A stretch of DNA of 64,000 bases from Epinephelus fuscoguttatus (taxonomy: Eukaryota > Chordata > Actinopteri > Perciformes > Serranidae): NCBI RefSeq assembly GCF_011397635.1, contig NC_064772.1, positions 16,445,035 to 16,509,034 on the forward strand, written 5' to 3'. The notes under the pieces were generated by a model. That model was not told the origin of the DNA, made no database searches, and saw only the letters and a program-made list of their open reading frames with translations. The position numbers and the translations under genes are program-made. Shown piece by piece: positions 1-11,224 of the stretch. Numbering within the stretch: position 1 is the stretch's first letter; each line of letters begins with the position of its first letter.

Positions 1-300
1 TAATGCTGGACAGTAATTACAGTGAGTTTTTCAAAGCACGGAAATCAAAAACACTTTTAAAGATAATAAAAAATTTGAAAGAGTAAACTGTGAAACCAGT
101 AACTGTTTCATACCTACTTACAGTAAATTTAGTATTTTGGGGTTTGGAAATGTTGGTTGGACAAAACAAGATACCTGCTGAACTCAGTTAAGGCCCTAGA
201 ATGTAAGTGTCAAATCCCTTTTACAGCACTCTTATTTTAAAGTCACCTAACTGAACACAGTAAAAAGTCAACGAAAGACAGGGTATTAAAATCAGACAGC

Positions 301-497
301 TTAAAGCTATAGTGCGTAACTTCTGTCGCCTCCCAGCGGATAATGCGTTATTACAACTAATAAGCCGGTGGCACTTCCATGTACACAGAGTAACACTTGC
401 CAGTCGCCACACACCATACACAGAGTAACACTTGCCTTTGTGGCAGGATCCATTTAGGCATTTACGGACCTGTAGAAGTTACGCACTATAGCTTTAA
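301..497. mobile_element. MITE with perfect 24-bp terminal inverted repeats
   Basis: The left end, 301-324, begins TTAAAGCTATAGTGCGTAAC and continues TTCT. The right end, 474-497, is its exact reverse complement. The 197-bp body has no coding capacity. TTAA at both outer ends may be part of the TIR or a target duplication. Confidence 0.8.
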
Positions 498-1619
498 ATA
501 TTCAATATGCAACATTTAATATAGCAGCAACTGTTTGCTACGTAAAGATATAGTGGGGTAATGGCATCCTGAGCAGAGAATGAAGTCACGCTATCTCCGT
601 GTGTGGTTTGCTGTGGTAATCCAGCCTGGCCGCATGTTCATGTTAGTGCATGTGTGTATTCCACTGGTTAATTTATCGCCATGGCTTCGCACTGCGTTCA
701 TATGGTGGTTACTGCTGATAACAGGACGGCTTCTAAACAAAAGTTTAGCGTCCACCCCTCTGGTTACACCACCACCCGTTAACACACTGTTCAGCACTGT
801 TTATGGAGTCAGCACCAGCAGCTGCTCGCCGCCGGCTCGGCCACCTCTATGTTGAAAGCTATGTCCAGACACTCCGAATTTCACATAGAGACCCTTAACT
901 TGACTATTAAGCCAGTTACAGCTAATCAAATCTGGTAGCAACAGTTGGACTTTTCAGTCATTGTCTGAAATCAATGATGCATTTGTTAAAAAATTACTAA
1001 CAAATTCGATGGTATATCTTCACGTTTATCAACGAGAATGGAATGCCTGACATGCATAGCAACAGTAACCAAGGGCCATGGGACAATGGTCAACTGATAC
1101 CAACCCATTAAGTGAGTATTTACCATATTAATGTCCTCGTCCTGCAGCCATGTGGGCAGTTGGGTGCTGTGGGAGAGCACCTGGAACAGTGTGGCTCTGA
1201 GGGCGCAGTAGTTGTCTCCCCTCACTCTCCTCAAGCTGCCAAACCTCTGGGACATCTCTTTATAACCCTGCAGCAGCAGCAGCACACCACAACACCATTA
1301 ACGTGAAAAAAACAACAACACAACAACCAGCTTTAATCTGAAACACTTCTTCCCAGGAGCCACAGACACCGACCTTTCTAATGAGAGCACTTTTGGCAGT
1401 ATTTCCTTTCCACTCTCTCTCACTATAAAACAGAATATCCACCGCCGGGGCCAAACTGCATCTGTCCTCCTTTAAAACTGAGACAGAGAGAAGAGAGTGA
1501 GAGGAAATGAGGGGCAAAACAAAAAGGACTATTGTCTGCGTTTTAAATGACAAAACAAAAGTAGTGTTGTTTGAAAACTGTGGTGCAATTTCACAACATG
1601 GATGTGTGATTTAGATGTA
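498..1619. other. 3' flank of the unknown gene
   Basis: No gene is seen. It holds a dispersed repeat copy (525-800) and a short CAG run near 1269-1283. A weak ATTAAA on the minus strand at 1333-1338 might serve the unknown gene as a poly(A) signal. Confidence 0.4.
525..800. repeat. Dispersed repeat family X, copy 1
   Basis: Shared blocks with 5985-6290 occur in the same order and orientation: aagatatagtggngtaat, gtcacgct..ctc.gtgtgtg, tgctagtgcatgtg, ccactngntna and a terminal cacccc..ctggtt. The family is unidentified. Confidence 0.55.
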
Positions 1620-1692
1620 CTAACGTGTAATTTCTGCTTTATTTTTCTGTGATGCAGACAGCTCCTCCGCTCCTCTGTACAGGTCTTCTTCA
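1620..1692 (-). CDS. Unknown gene, last coding exon
   Basis: The acceptor is strong (ggtttttttcctttcag). After one base completing a Ser codon, the exon encodes EEDLYRGAEELSASQKNKAEITR and stops at TAG (1620-1622). Phase and acidic composition fit the preceding exons. Assigning it to this gene is inference, because the intron is 2.8 kb. Confidence 0.5.
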
Positions 1693-3846
1693 CTGAAAGG
1701 AAAAAAACCAACATTTATTCTGCAAGTACAAAACTTAACCCATAAGACTGGCAATGATTTATATTTTTCTTATTGTCAACACCTCTTACTAAAAGACCAA
1801 AAGCATCAATAAACTCATCTGACTAACAAGTGTCTTTGTGTGCAGAAAGACAGATATATCTTACTCCTCTGTGCCATAGAGCTCCATTTTTGTTCCAAAA
1901 CTGCAAAGCTGCACTGGGTGATGCGTTCCTTCAATTCACTGAACATGGGCAGTGTAGTTTATTTTGAGTTAATCCCACACACACCATCCTGCTGCTGCAA
2001 ATACTCATTAGCGTACCAAATTGGTATTAATCCACAGCTGTAAATAGTCTCCAAAGAATGCACTATTTACTCCTGTTTATGTAATGCTTCCTCACAAACA
2101 TAGCGCCAGGCTATTTTAGGAAATAACTTGGACTGTTTTAAAAAAGTGAAAATGTGCTGCATGTTTGTAACCCATGTTCAAAGAGTTACAGGAAACCACT
2201 GACAGAACAGGGAAGACAGGCAGTGTGGAGAGACAGGCTTTGGTGTTTTTATGGAATTTGTTGACAATAAAAAACATACGGAGAAAAACACAAACATTTT
2301 CCCCTAAGCTCAAAATAAACACAAAAATATTTTTAAATTTGTTAATCTTCCAAAACCATGACAGTAAACACCAAAATATCTACATAACTTAGTATTTTCT
2401 AATTACAAATTACAACCACTGTCACATCCACTCTGTAACAACGTGATGATGTGAGAGCTGAGGATTGAACACATGGTACTGAGTCTATGTTGCCACACAG
2501 TTTTGAAAATTCTCTTCCTGTCTTGTGTCCCACTTTAACATCCTGTCTCAGAATAACAGAGGCATTAATACATTCTGACAAGGGATGAAAGGCTGACCAG
2601 TTTCTCAATAAACCGCTGTTTAACTCCAGATGGTTGGTAATATGATCTTTTAAACAGCGTTTGATAACCGCATGGGGATCTCAGTCTCGATTAATTTTGC
2701 TTTTGACAGTCTGACACCCAATAACCAGAAATGTTAACTGTTAAATTTTATCATTCTATCAGACAAAAAAAGAAAGAAAAAGATTTGAAATACAAGACGC
2801 CTTTCCTTTTAGTGTGGTGCTGCACTGACACAGTGAGTTTAAGCAACACATTTCAAAACGCTATCCAGTAAGAGGTGGTGAAATTAGGACATTTTGTGAT
2901 GTCTTGCCTTTTTTAGACAGCCGGCTAGCCACAATAACAAGTGGAAATCCAGTGCCCTCCAGTCTCCTCTGGTTAGCAAAAGTTAGCCTTGACTGCTCTG
3001 CACTGCACACCACCCATTTGAAGTGGGATTTATACTTCTGCATTGAATTGACACCGTACCTACTGCATAAGTTCTGCGTCAACGTAGAGCCGACGCCATA
3101 CTCTACGCCATGGCCTGACGTCTAGCCTTGCATTGCTATGTAAAAATGGTGTTCACCCTCTTGTCACCCCCATGTAGCCTCGCTGAGCAAGCAGCTTCAT
3201 TTTGAGCTGCAAAACCCCTTTCGCAATGTTAACTATGTTAGCACCACTAACTGTGCTGACACTGCAAATGGCTCTATCAGAGCTACAGTAGTAACCAAAG
3301 CTGAAGGGGTTTGCGGTGTTAATTGCCAAATGAGCTGTGCCACTAGCTTCCACCAGACCCTGGTGGTGCACAGTGCAGTAAACTGAAGAGTTACAACATA
3401 ACTTGAATCTGACATGCGTAACTGGTCAACATATTCTTGGTGGTTAATTTACTAACAGTAAAACCACTGATATCCCATGCTTTGAAAAAGTTTAATACTG
3501 TCCAGCATCAAACAAAGTCAGTAACGGTCTCCCAGCTGCAGGCGCAGCATGCAACGTTTGTTTTGCTGTTCCCTTGTTTACAGAGTGGGCGAGCAACAGG
3601 GAAACCCAGTGATGCTGCTACTGGTCCATTGTGCACATTAACAGTAGCACTTCAGCAAGCATTTCAAAGACAGGCTATCTTCAGTGTTAATGCACATTTT
3701 AATTTGATTTCATTTGTTTATTTTGTGGCTTTGCTATTTTTTTTAGGTTTAGGCAAACAAAAAGTGCAGCTGATTTGATGTATGGCTTTCAAAATAGAAC
3801 TTGGTAAAATGATTTCAGTGTGTGTTTTAGTACTAAGTGGACATTT

Positions 3847-3891
<45 letters not shown>

Positions 3892-6800
3892 CTTTAATTA
3901 TATAGCACCTTTGAATGAATGAACTAAGAGCTGGAGCTGACAAGTAGCGCCAGATCTGAAGATCTCAGGGTGCGAGAGGGGACATCTGGCAATAACAGAT
4001 CACATAAGTAACCTGGAGCGAGGCCTCTCAGGGCTTCATATTAAAATCTATTGTAAAAGCAGTATGTAGCCAGTGTAAGGAAGCCAGGTTTGGTGAAATG
4101 TGGTCATGTTTCCTGGTTTGAGTCAAAATCCTGGCAGCAGAGTTTTGGATGTACTGAAGGCGGGAGAGGGATTTTTTTTTTTACTGATGCCAGAGAGGAA
4201 GGAGTTACAGTAGTCTAATCGAAGGCGTGGATAACACTTTCCAGATTTTTGGTGGAAAAGAAATGGTCTAATCTTTGAAATGTTTCTGAGCTGATGACAG
4301 CAGGATCCAAAGCTTTCACCACATTTTAACAACACCATGATAATACTGACATCCGCAATCATTTTTGTGTCTATAGTCATGATATGAAACTTAAACATAG
4401 CCAAGACATGACTTGATGTTAACTTTATAAAGCAACTACAAAAGGATCATTACAAACCTGTTCCCTAGGCCATCTTCAGCAGCAGAGTCTTCCTTCTCTG
4501 TGACTGGTATCTCTTCGGCCTTTTCATCAGTAGATGTGCTCCCTGCTGGCTGCTCCTCTTCCCCAGTAACCTCCTGAACTTCAACATCTTTTCCAGCCTG
4601 AGTCTCGGCCTCAGCGGGAGCACTCTCCACCTCCTCCTTCCTCTCATCGTCCTCCTTCGCTTTGGGAACATCACCATCTTTGTCCTGTCCTTTCGGCATA
4701 ATTTCCTCCCCAACATCCTGTTTGATGCTCTCCAAGGAAGTGACCTCTTTCCAGCTCGTAGTTGTACACTCACGATCTGGCTGTGCATCCTGATCGGACT
4801 TTGAGCTGCAGAGAGAAAATACATCTTTGATACTTTCCCTGACTTATATATAAATCTAAAGTTTACTGCTTATGTCTTAAATGTGTTACTTAGATGACAT
4901 GTTATATCATAAAACAGTTGTAAAAGGATATAAGAAGGTACAAAGAACAAAAGGATAGTGGCATGCAGTGCAAACAAGAGGTGAGTCTTACAATCATTTT
5001 GCTTAATCAACAAGTTGTAGTGTCTACACGCCCCCTAGTGGTCACAGGGAGGCTCACAAACACACAGGTTCTCAGTTTATGTAAACAGGCGTCTTGTTTT
5101 GATATCACTAACTCTGAACCCACTGACCTCTCGCTGGCGTCTGCCTGAGTTGTGGTCTCTGGCTCCCTGACAGAGTTGGCGGAGTCTCGTTCCTCACCAC
5201 TGTGGTTGAGTCCCTCAGGCTCTGAACCAGGAGAAGACTCACAGACATCATGGCTTTTTTCGACTTCAGGACCAGGCTCCTTGCACAATGACAAACTCCC
5301 ATTCTCTGAATCCTCTGCCGCAGCACTAGACACAGGACAACAGGAGAGAGATATTAATCATTTATAAAACAGGATCAGTCTGCTGATGCACACCTCTGAT
5401 CGTACAGAAGAGAGGTTGTGTGATATGAATTTTTTATTTTTGTAATATCACTGTGTTGATAATATGGAACTAATCAGAGTGGAATTTTGTTTTTCCCCTT
5501 GTGTATTTATGCTCAACAAATCAAGGTACTTCATCACATTGGCAATAATGACATCAGCGCCGTTTAGATTGGTTCCCTATAAGCCTCCCTTTCACTACAC
5601 AATCCTGTCTGCCACTGGGTACTTTCTCCTGGGAAAATCTATGCTTTGATTTACAGCCCAAAGGAAGTGCGTCAGCCATTACAAAACCAAAACAGGAAGT
5701 GGATAATGCTTTTGTTTACCCCGGCAGAAGCTATCCCCTGTTATCAAAGAGTATCTGTCTAAGTTCTTTGCAGTTTCTATCCCCAGTAGCAGAGATGGGA
5801 GACGCTCATCATAACAATCTGAGCCTGTCAGTGGCAAAAACGTAAATTAATGGTGCAATCATGCCCCGACTGATCACACTGCAGCCTGTTTCACCGCTGC
5901 CAGCTGCAGCATTCTCTCTCAACACTGGACTGATCTAAAAAAAATGTTGTTCCCATTAGTCAGTTAGACACAAAAACTTTAATACAGCAGCAAACCACTA
6001 TCTGCTATGAAAAGATATAGTGGAGTAATAAGAGAATTAGTCACGCTTCCTCTGTGTGTGTGTTGTAATCCCAACTTCTCTGTCATTTGCTGTTATAGAT
6101 GGTGCAGCTGCACATGCATGCTAGTGCATGTGAGTCCCTGTGTGTGTGTATCCCACTAGATAGCTAATCACCACTGCTCTGTGCAGTGAACTCACACAGC
6201 TGTTATTGTTGATATCATGCTGAAGTTAACACAGAAGTGTAACGTACACCCCCTGGTTTCCTCCTGTTGCTGTTGCAGGTGCTATCTATAGAGACAGTAC
6301 CATACTGCCAACTCCATCTTAAGAACAATGGTCAGGCGACTCACTCTAAATATCTCATAAAGCTCATCTAAGTGAACTAAAGAGGTCAGAATATGAAATA
6401 ATTCAACAGTAAAAAAAACAAAGGAAAGTCTGAAAAAATACTCCCACAAACTTGTTGTGTAGTTGAAATGCTTTTTCTTTCTTTTCCTTTTAATCAACCA
6501 TCCAACACCTTATATTTAACCCGCTAGCAGACCACCATATTTGGAACCACTGTTCTATAGCTGTCAGATTTACAGTACATTGTTTATTTAGACATAATTA
6601 AAAATATGAAAATGCAAACTGAATGATATGAGATCAAAATAGCTCAGCCCTAATGACACATATTCCATTTCAACCTCATGACATGCTTTTTAAAACTCAC
6701 ATCTGCAGCAGCAGCAGCAGCAGTGGCAGAAACTTTACAGTATGTCTTGTTAAGTGACTCACCAGCTCCGAGACTGTTTGTCGTTCTCCTGCCTGACCAC

Positions 6801-9800
6801 AGAGATGGACGACACCTGACAAGCTGCTGCAGTGAGCTGAATGTTTGGCACAGATAAGACTTCATTGTTTCGACAAAACTCCCCCGATGGCTCCACGGCG
6901 GCGTTTTCAATACTGACTCTGGAGCCTGCTTCTTCATCATCACCATGAGCAGTGTCCAGTGTAATGTACTCTCTCGTCGTGTTCGCCTCAGTGTGGTTTT
7001 CAGGGCAAACTGCCTGGGCTGTTAGTGAGCTGCTGTCAGGGATTCTGTCCTGCACCAAGGCTGGATTTTCTTCTTCTGGCACCGCATTTGTTGCAGTAAA
7101 AACTTCCCAGTCAGCTGTAGCGTGTTTCTGCAGGGAGTTTAAAGTGCAGCGCACAAGTTCAGCTTGTCCACTGTCGGCAGGACGGTCCTTCGTGTCTTCA
7201 TCTTGTGCTCTGGTGGAGTTTTCCATGAGTTTGGACCGTTTGCTGGGAGAAGGCGATGCTGTTTGTATGACCTCCTTCTGCAAGGGTCCATTCTCCTGAG
7301 TGGTGTTGGGTTCCATCTCTGCGACCTCAGGGATCTGCTTCACCTGCACAACCTCCTCCACCTTTATATTGGCCTCATCAGGCATTTTCCTGAGTGATTT
7401 AACACAGAGAGGATGAGTAATGTCACACCATACAACAAAATCATCATTTAAATCCCAACTCAGCTGCACTGGTATCTTGAGTAACAGCATTTTTTACGAA
7501 CAGGAAACCCAATGAGATACTATGTGACTCAAGATTTTGCTGCAAGATGTTTCAAGGAAGTGGCACATCTATAATCAAAACAGTCATCTTTTATGTAGTT
7601 TCTCTGCACTAACCACTAGTGCATGAACTGACAAAAAAACCCGGTATGACATCGGGGAAGTCCCCTCACCCTGTCCTTATGTACTCTTTGATTTGGTCAC
7701 ATAACACACCCTACGCAAAGCTTTGGGGGGAAAAACCAAAATGTTATTTTTTATACCTCCTATCCAGCAGTGTGCCACATCTTTAAAGGAAATTTTATGA
7801 CCTTGTCTGAGTCAAAACCAGCGTTTAAATACAGACAGCACACACACACACTTCTAAACTTCCTTAAAAAGTTAGTTTGGTGTTGAAAAGTCTTTAGAAA
7901 ATGTTCCATACATCTGTTACTGAGTAAATTCTAACTCCCACAATAATCCAAGTCTGAGATTAGACTAGAATAACTGCCTTGCAGCTGTGTGCCTCCGCCA
8001 ACCAGTTGCAGAGTACATACATGTCTGTCCAGACTCATATGTAGCCATGACAGTTAACAATGCTTCAAATACAGATGTTGCTACAAAGAAGCTACAAATT
8101 CTAAAACGTGGAAGCTTCACACTCATCTTCAACCCCGCAGCACAGAAGCTCTATATACAATGTCAAAGTGGACATCTGAGAAAAGAGTCACCAATTCAGT
8201 ATCTGACCAACTGTCTACCCTTCTGTTCCTGAGGTATGACATTGAGTCATGGAAAGAAAAGTGTCCCTGCAGACCATTATGATGTCACAGCAAAGCTGAC
8301 CTTTGACCTTTTGGAGGTAAATGTCATCACTTCATCATTTTATCCTGTTAGATATTTATGTGAAATTTTGTCATAATTAAAGTATGAATTCTTGGTTTAT
8401 GGCCCAAAACATGTCTTGTGAGGTCACAGTGACCTTTGATCATTAAAATCTAATCAGTTCATTCATGAGTCATAGTGGATGTTTGTGCTTAATTTGAAGA
8501 AATTCCCTTTAGGTGTTGAGATAACATGTTCACAAGAGTGGGAGGGACGAAAACCCGAAAACACAATGCCTTTAGCCAAGGCTACCACTGGCCTGGAGGC
8601 AAATGTGTGTTTCCTTGGATAGCGAAGGAGTGGCCCACCCTAACATTTACATCCTACCCCAACAAATCCCACTCCTCTTGCCTAAACCTAACCAATCCAA
8701 CCAACAAAGGCAACAAGTACTGGCCAATCATTGGGAGAATAGGGCAATTAATGTCTTTGCTATACTTGGATTTACAAATTTATGGTCTACGTCATAAAAA
8801 CTGCAAATATCTACCAAGCAGTCAATGATGTAAATTCAAATTATCTTTTACCATGTGCATCATGTTAGAGCCACACAAAGCTAATATTGCACAATATTAT
8901 CATTTATCATTATTTGTGCAGCTTATTTTGAGCTTTCCTCCCTCTTATATGTTTTTTTGCTTTATTTGTCTATATTTTATTACCTACTCTATGTGCCTAC
9001 GTGCTGCCTGGGGACAAGTTAGTTGTTACAAAATTGAATTGAAAAGTGGCATTAACCGATACATGAGGTATGTTATTTCATTGGCTACTGTTTTTTTTAA
9101 ACAAAATGTGTGATCTGTTAGCAGCTATGAATGTTGCAGTGTCCTCCTGGTTTCTGGCTTCTTTTTGTAGCCTCATTCTAAAAGTGCAAGAAGTGACAGT
9201 GCCACCAGTGACAGTTTGTATTTTTCGTATCCATTGTCTTTATTCACTGGTGTATATTTTTGTATTTGGCTGCTGTCTTTTAACCAAATCGACCTTCTGA
9301 AACATTGAAGGTTTACTCTACTTTCTACTCTACGTCTGTGGGATCACGTAAATACCTTTGAGGATGTAACTGACTTTGTTTATTTTCCCCTGAAGTTTGC
9401 ATAAGGAAACACTATGTCACCTGCAATGAATAAAAATGATGCTGGAGGTCTCCAAACTCCCCCCCAAAAAAATTGTTACTGCAGAAGTATTCTCACCTGA
9501 TCTCGTCATCTCCATCAGGACCGCAGGTGCCCACCACAGCTGTCTCACCAGTGGGCACCGTGGCCTTCGAGTCATCTTTCAGCAAACCACTTCTTTCCTC
9601 CGCACTGCCACAGGGACTCTCAGCGCGACAGCAACTGTTCCCCATCTGCTCGCTCCCTCTGCTTGGGAGGTCAGACGGGTTGTAGGCTGAACGGCGACCT
9701 CTGCTCCAAAACAAACGCAAGCGACCAGACGAGTCGCTGAAGCCTGAAGACTTCAGGAGTCCATAATGATGAGGGTCAAGCTGCTGCTAAAGCCAGGAAG

Positions 9801-11077
9801 CAACCATGTCTATGTCTTGTTACTGGGTTGACACCTAGAAGCACAATGTGTAACATCACCACATGAATGAATGAATGAATGAATGAATGAAAACACTCCA
9901 CACTGTGTGACACAACAGGCAGTAGTGGAATGCAACTAAGTACATTTAGTCAAGCACTGTACTTAAGTACAAATTTGAGGTACTTATACTTTACTTCAGT
10001 ATTTCTATTTTATGCTACTCCACTACATCTCAGAGGCAAATACTTGTGTTCCTTTAAGGGTTAAGAAAATCATCCTACTTCTTAAGCTAAGTAAACTCTT
10101 TAAAAACCCTCTCGGATCAGCTGGAAAATGCACCGTCACAAAGCTGAAAAGGTGTCTGTTTTTCTGACACCATGAACAGCAGATTTTTTAAAGAGGCATG
10201 GTTCTCACAGGACAGTCACGCTACAAACACGAGGATCCTATAGAATACGATGCATTGCTGTAAATTAAACTACCCGCACATATATAAAGGAGTTAATATT
10301 TGCAGAACCTTACACATGTGGAGCAGTAAAATGCAACATACACACTAACGCAGCAGCAATATTAATTAAAAAAAACATTATCTATAATACTAGAACACTG
10401 ACAGGGAACATTTTACTGCAAAAAGCTTCTGTGTTAGTTGTCCGTACCCTATGTGAGCCCTCTTTTAATGTGATCATTCCAACTCCCAGCTATGTATTAA
10501 TGTTACTGTTTTAACTGTATCCTGTTATGTCACACCCGTCAGGTGCATGTATTACCTTTGAGCATGGAGAGGTGCTCACTAACACAGATACCAACAAATT
10601 TGAGCCCAAAATTTAAGAGAAATATATCTATTGAGTGCATTAAAAGAGTTATAGGTCTTTTGCTTTAACCTGTGAAAATAGGAGCAAAAATTAAAGTGTT
10701 GCGTTTGAGTTGTTAACCACTATAAATGCTAAACACTAAGGGGACACAATTCATGGTAACACCTGTCGACATACAGTATGTGGTTACAGTATTAAAGCAC
10801 GTTTGCAGTGACATTATGACTGAATTTATAAACCGGGCCACAGTATTTGGTGTGACACCTGCTGCCATGTTTTTACAGTAACGTCATACATTTAGTGTCG
10901 AAATGGCTCAAATCCCTGCTACACCCCATTGTTAATTTAAATACAACAGAGAGAAATACCGACAATGACAGCACACACCACAACGCACATTCAACTGTCA
11001 CTCCCATATTAGTAACGACACAGAAACATACCTCGGTCGAGTTCAGCTAGAGAAACACTCCGCAGGCTCGAGACCAT
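1620..11077 (-). CDS. Unrecognised acidic protein with possible MGNSCC N-terminus
   Basis: I do not recognise this gene. Five exons chain in one frame: complement(1620..1692, 4458..4805, 5128..5325, 6763..7389, 9497..9645), 464 residues from MGNSCC, with standard GT-AG sites and all four introns in phase 2. A sixth exon, 11032..11077 (MVSSLRSVSLAELDR), can splice in phase 1 to an acceptor at 9743, giving 512 residues in the same frame. MGNSCC would suit N-myristoylation plus palmitoylation, but only if it is the true start. The rest is Glu/Asp/Ser/Thr-rich, probably disordered, with one basic SPSKRSK patch in the largest exon and a C-terminal EEDLYRGAEELSASQ. No catalytic domain or membrane segment is seen. 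It lies downstream of yae1, co-oriented. Missing small exons in the 2.8 kb last intron are possible. Confidence 0.6.
1840..2090. repeat. Dispersed repeat family Y, copy 1
   Basis: Shares co-linear blocks with 48785-48985: cctctgtnccatagagcnccat, cctgctgctg, tattaatccncngnt and tttactcctgt or ttcctcctgt. Same orientation. Confidence 0.5.
2900..3340. repeat. Probable interspersed repeat
   Basis: The block ttatacttctgcattgaatt, followed by repeated tacg/tacc motifs (ctctacgccatggcctgacg), resembles a repeat I recall as common in teleosts. There are no clear termini. Confidence 0.35.
3847..3893. repeat. (AAT)n microsatellite at a LINE 3' end
   Basis: About 13 ATA/AAT triplets, imperfect at the right (atgataatga). 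It lies at the 3' terminus of the adjacent minus-strand LINE fragment, as expected for L2/CR1-type 3' tails. Confidence 0.9.
3885..4290 (-). mobile_element. LINE fragment (L2/CR1-type), ORF2 C-terminus and 3' tail
   Basis: The minus-strand frame reads RLDYCNSFLSGISKK, the conserved LDYCNSL.SGLPK motif near the end of non-LTR reverse transcriptase ORF2. A 3' region and an (ATT)n tail follow. The fragment is 5'-truncated and frame-broken. Confidence 0.7.
4458..4805 (-). CDS. Unknown gene, penultimate coding exon (Glu-rich)
   Basis: The exon is 348 bp, phase 2 at both ends. The acceptor is tctctctgcag and the donor AACAG|gtttgtaa. It encodes SKSDQDAQPD and then Lys/Glu-rich sequence (KAKEDDERKEEVE, EVTGEEEQPAG) to DGLGN. 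A second open frame on the same strand is only a shadow. Confidence 0.6.
5128..5325 (-). CDS. Unknown gene, third-from-last coding exon
   Basis: The exon is 198 bp, phase 2 at both ends. The acceptor is cctgtgtctag and the donor GAGAG|gtcagtgg. It encodes AAAEDSENGS to TTTQADASER, acidic and Ser-rich. Confidence 0.6.
5326..6762 (-). other. Intron of the unknown gene with a dispersed repeat
   Basis: About 1.4 kb. The part at 5985-6290 is similar to 525-800. A CAG-type triplet run lies at 6704-6725 (gcagcagcagcag). No exon is seen. Confidence 0.5.
5985..6290. repeat. Dispersed repeat family X, copy 2
   Basis: Co-linear with 525-800, sharing the AAAGATATAGTGG block, the GTCACGCT block and the CTAGTGCATGTG block. 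It is more diverged and lies inside an intron of the unknown gene. Confidence 0.55.
6763..7389 (-). CDS. Unknown gene, large acidic exon
   Basis: The exon is 627 bp, phase 2 at both ends. The acceptor is aatcactcag and the donor AGCTG|gtgagtca. It encodes KMPDEANIKVEEVVQVKQ and a Glu/Thr/Ser-rich sequence with one basic patch, SPSKRSK. Composition predicts disorder. The length is a multiple of three, so skipping would be frame-neutral. Confidence 0.65.
7390..9496 (-). other. Intron of the unknown gene
   Basis: About 2.1 kb. A common fish interspersed repeat occupies 7985-8560; the rest is AT-rich unique sequence. No exon is seen. Confidence 0.5.
7985..8560. repeat. Common teleost interspersed repeat
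   Basis: The blocks gcctccgccaacca, aggtcacagtgacctttgat, aatttgaagaaattccct and gttcacaagagtgggagg occur in the order I recall for a very common fish repeat. There is no coding capacity. Confidence 0.55.
9497..9743 (-). CDS. Unknown gene, coding exon with MGNSCC start candidate
   Basis: The frame is open from an acceptor at 9743 (gaagtcttcag) through RGRRSAYNPSD to ATG at 9643-9645 (MGNSCCRAES) and on to DGDDEIR, with donor ATCAG|gtgaga in phase 2. The basic Arg-rich stretch upstream of MGN contrasts with the acidic sequence after it. Whether that upstream part is coding depends on which start is used. The start codon context is gagcagATGG. Confidence 0.6.
9863..9890. repeat. (GAAT)n microsatellite
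   Basis: About seven tandem GAAT units. Confidence 0.95.
9913..10180. mobile_element. hAT-like nonautonomous element relic
   Basis: It begins cagtagtggaatgcaacta, then aagtacatttagtcaag and gtacttaagtacaaatttga, the end sequence of an abundant teleost hAT-related element. The right end is unclear. Confidence 0.6.
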
Positions 11078-11109
11078 GTAGCTCCGAATCCTGTTTCACT
11101 TTTGGTTAG
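11032..11109 (-). other. Putative 5' exon of the unknown gene
   Basis: An acceptor-like ttgttttccag precedes position 11109 and a good donor, CGAG|gtatgt, follows position 11032. An ATG at 11075-11077 opens 15 codons (MVSSLRSVSLAELDR) ending in phase 1, which matches the acceptor at 9743. It could instead be purely 5' UTR if translation begins at 9645. Confidence 0.45.
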
Positions 11110-11224
11110 CTGGAAAACAAGCTTAAGTTAGCTAGCAAGCTAGCTGAGGTAAACTTAAAATATAAACACGCGCTACTAAATACGGACCGCCGCTCATGTG
11201 AGTCACTGCCGCCACGCTGCTTAC

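Larger units (their letters stand above)
1693..4457 (-). other. Last intron of the unknown gene
   Basis: About 2.8 kb. It holds a LINE tail (3.85-4.29 kb), a likely interspersed repeat at 2.9-3.34 kb and one copy of a dispersed repeat at 1.84-2.09 kb. Small exons could be hidden here; none was supported. Confidence 0.45.
9744..11031 (-). other. First large intron of the unknown gene
   Basis: About 1.3 kb. It contains a (GAAT)n run at 9863-9890 and a hAT-like relic at 9913-10180. No coding sequence is apparent. Confidence 0.5.

Noticed and set aside
4465..4824. 119-codon Arg-rich frame on the minus strand
   Set aside because: It is another frame of the Glu-rich exon; the phase of the flanking splice sites selects the acidic frame.
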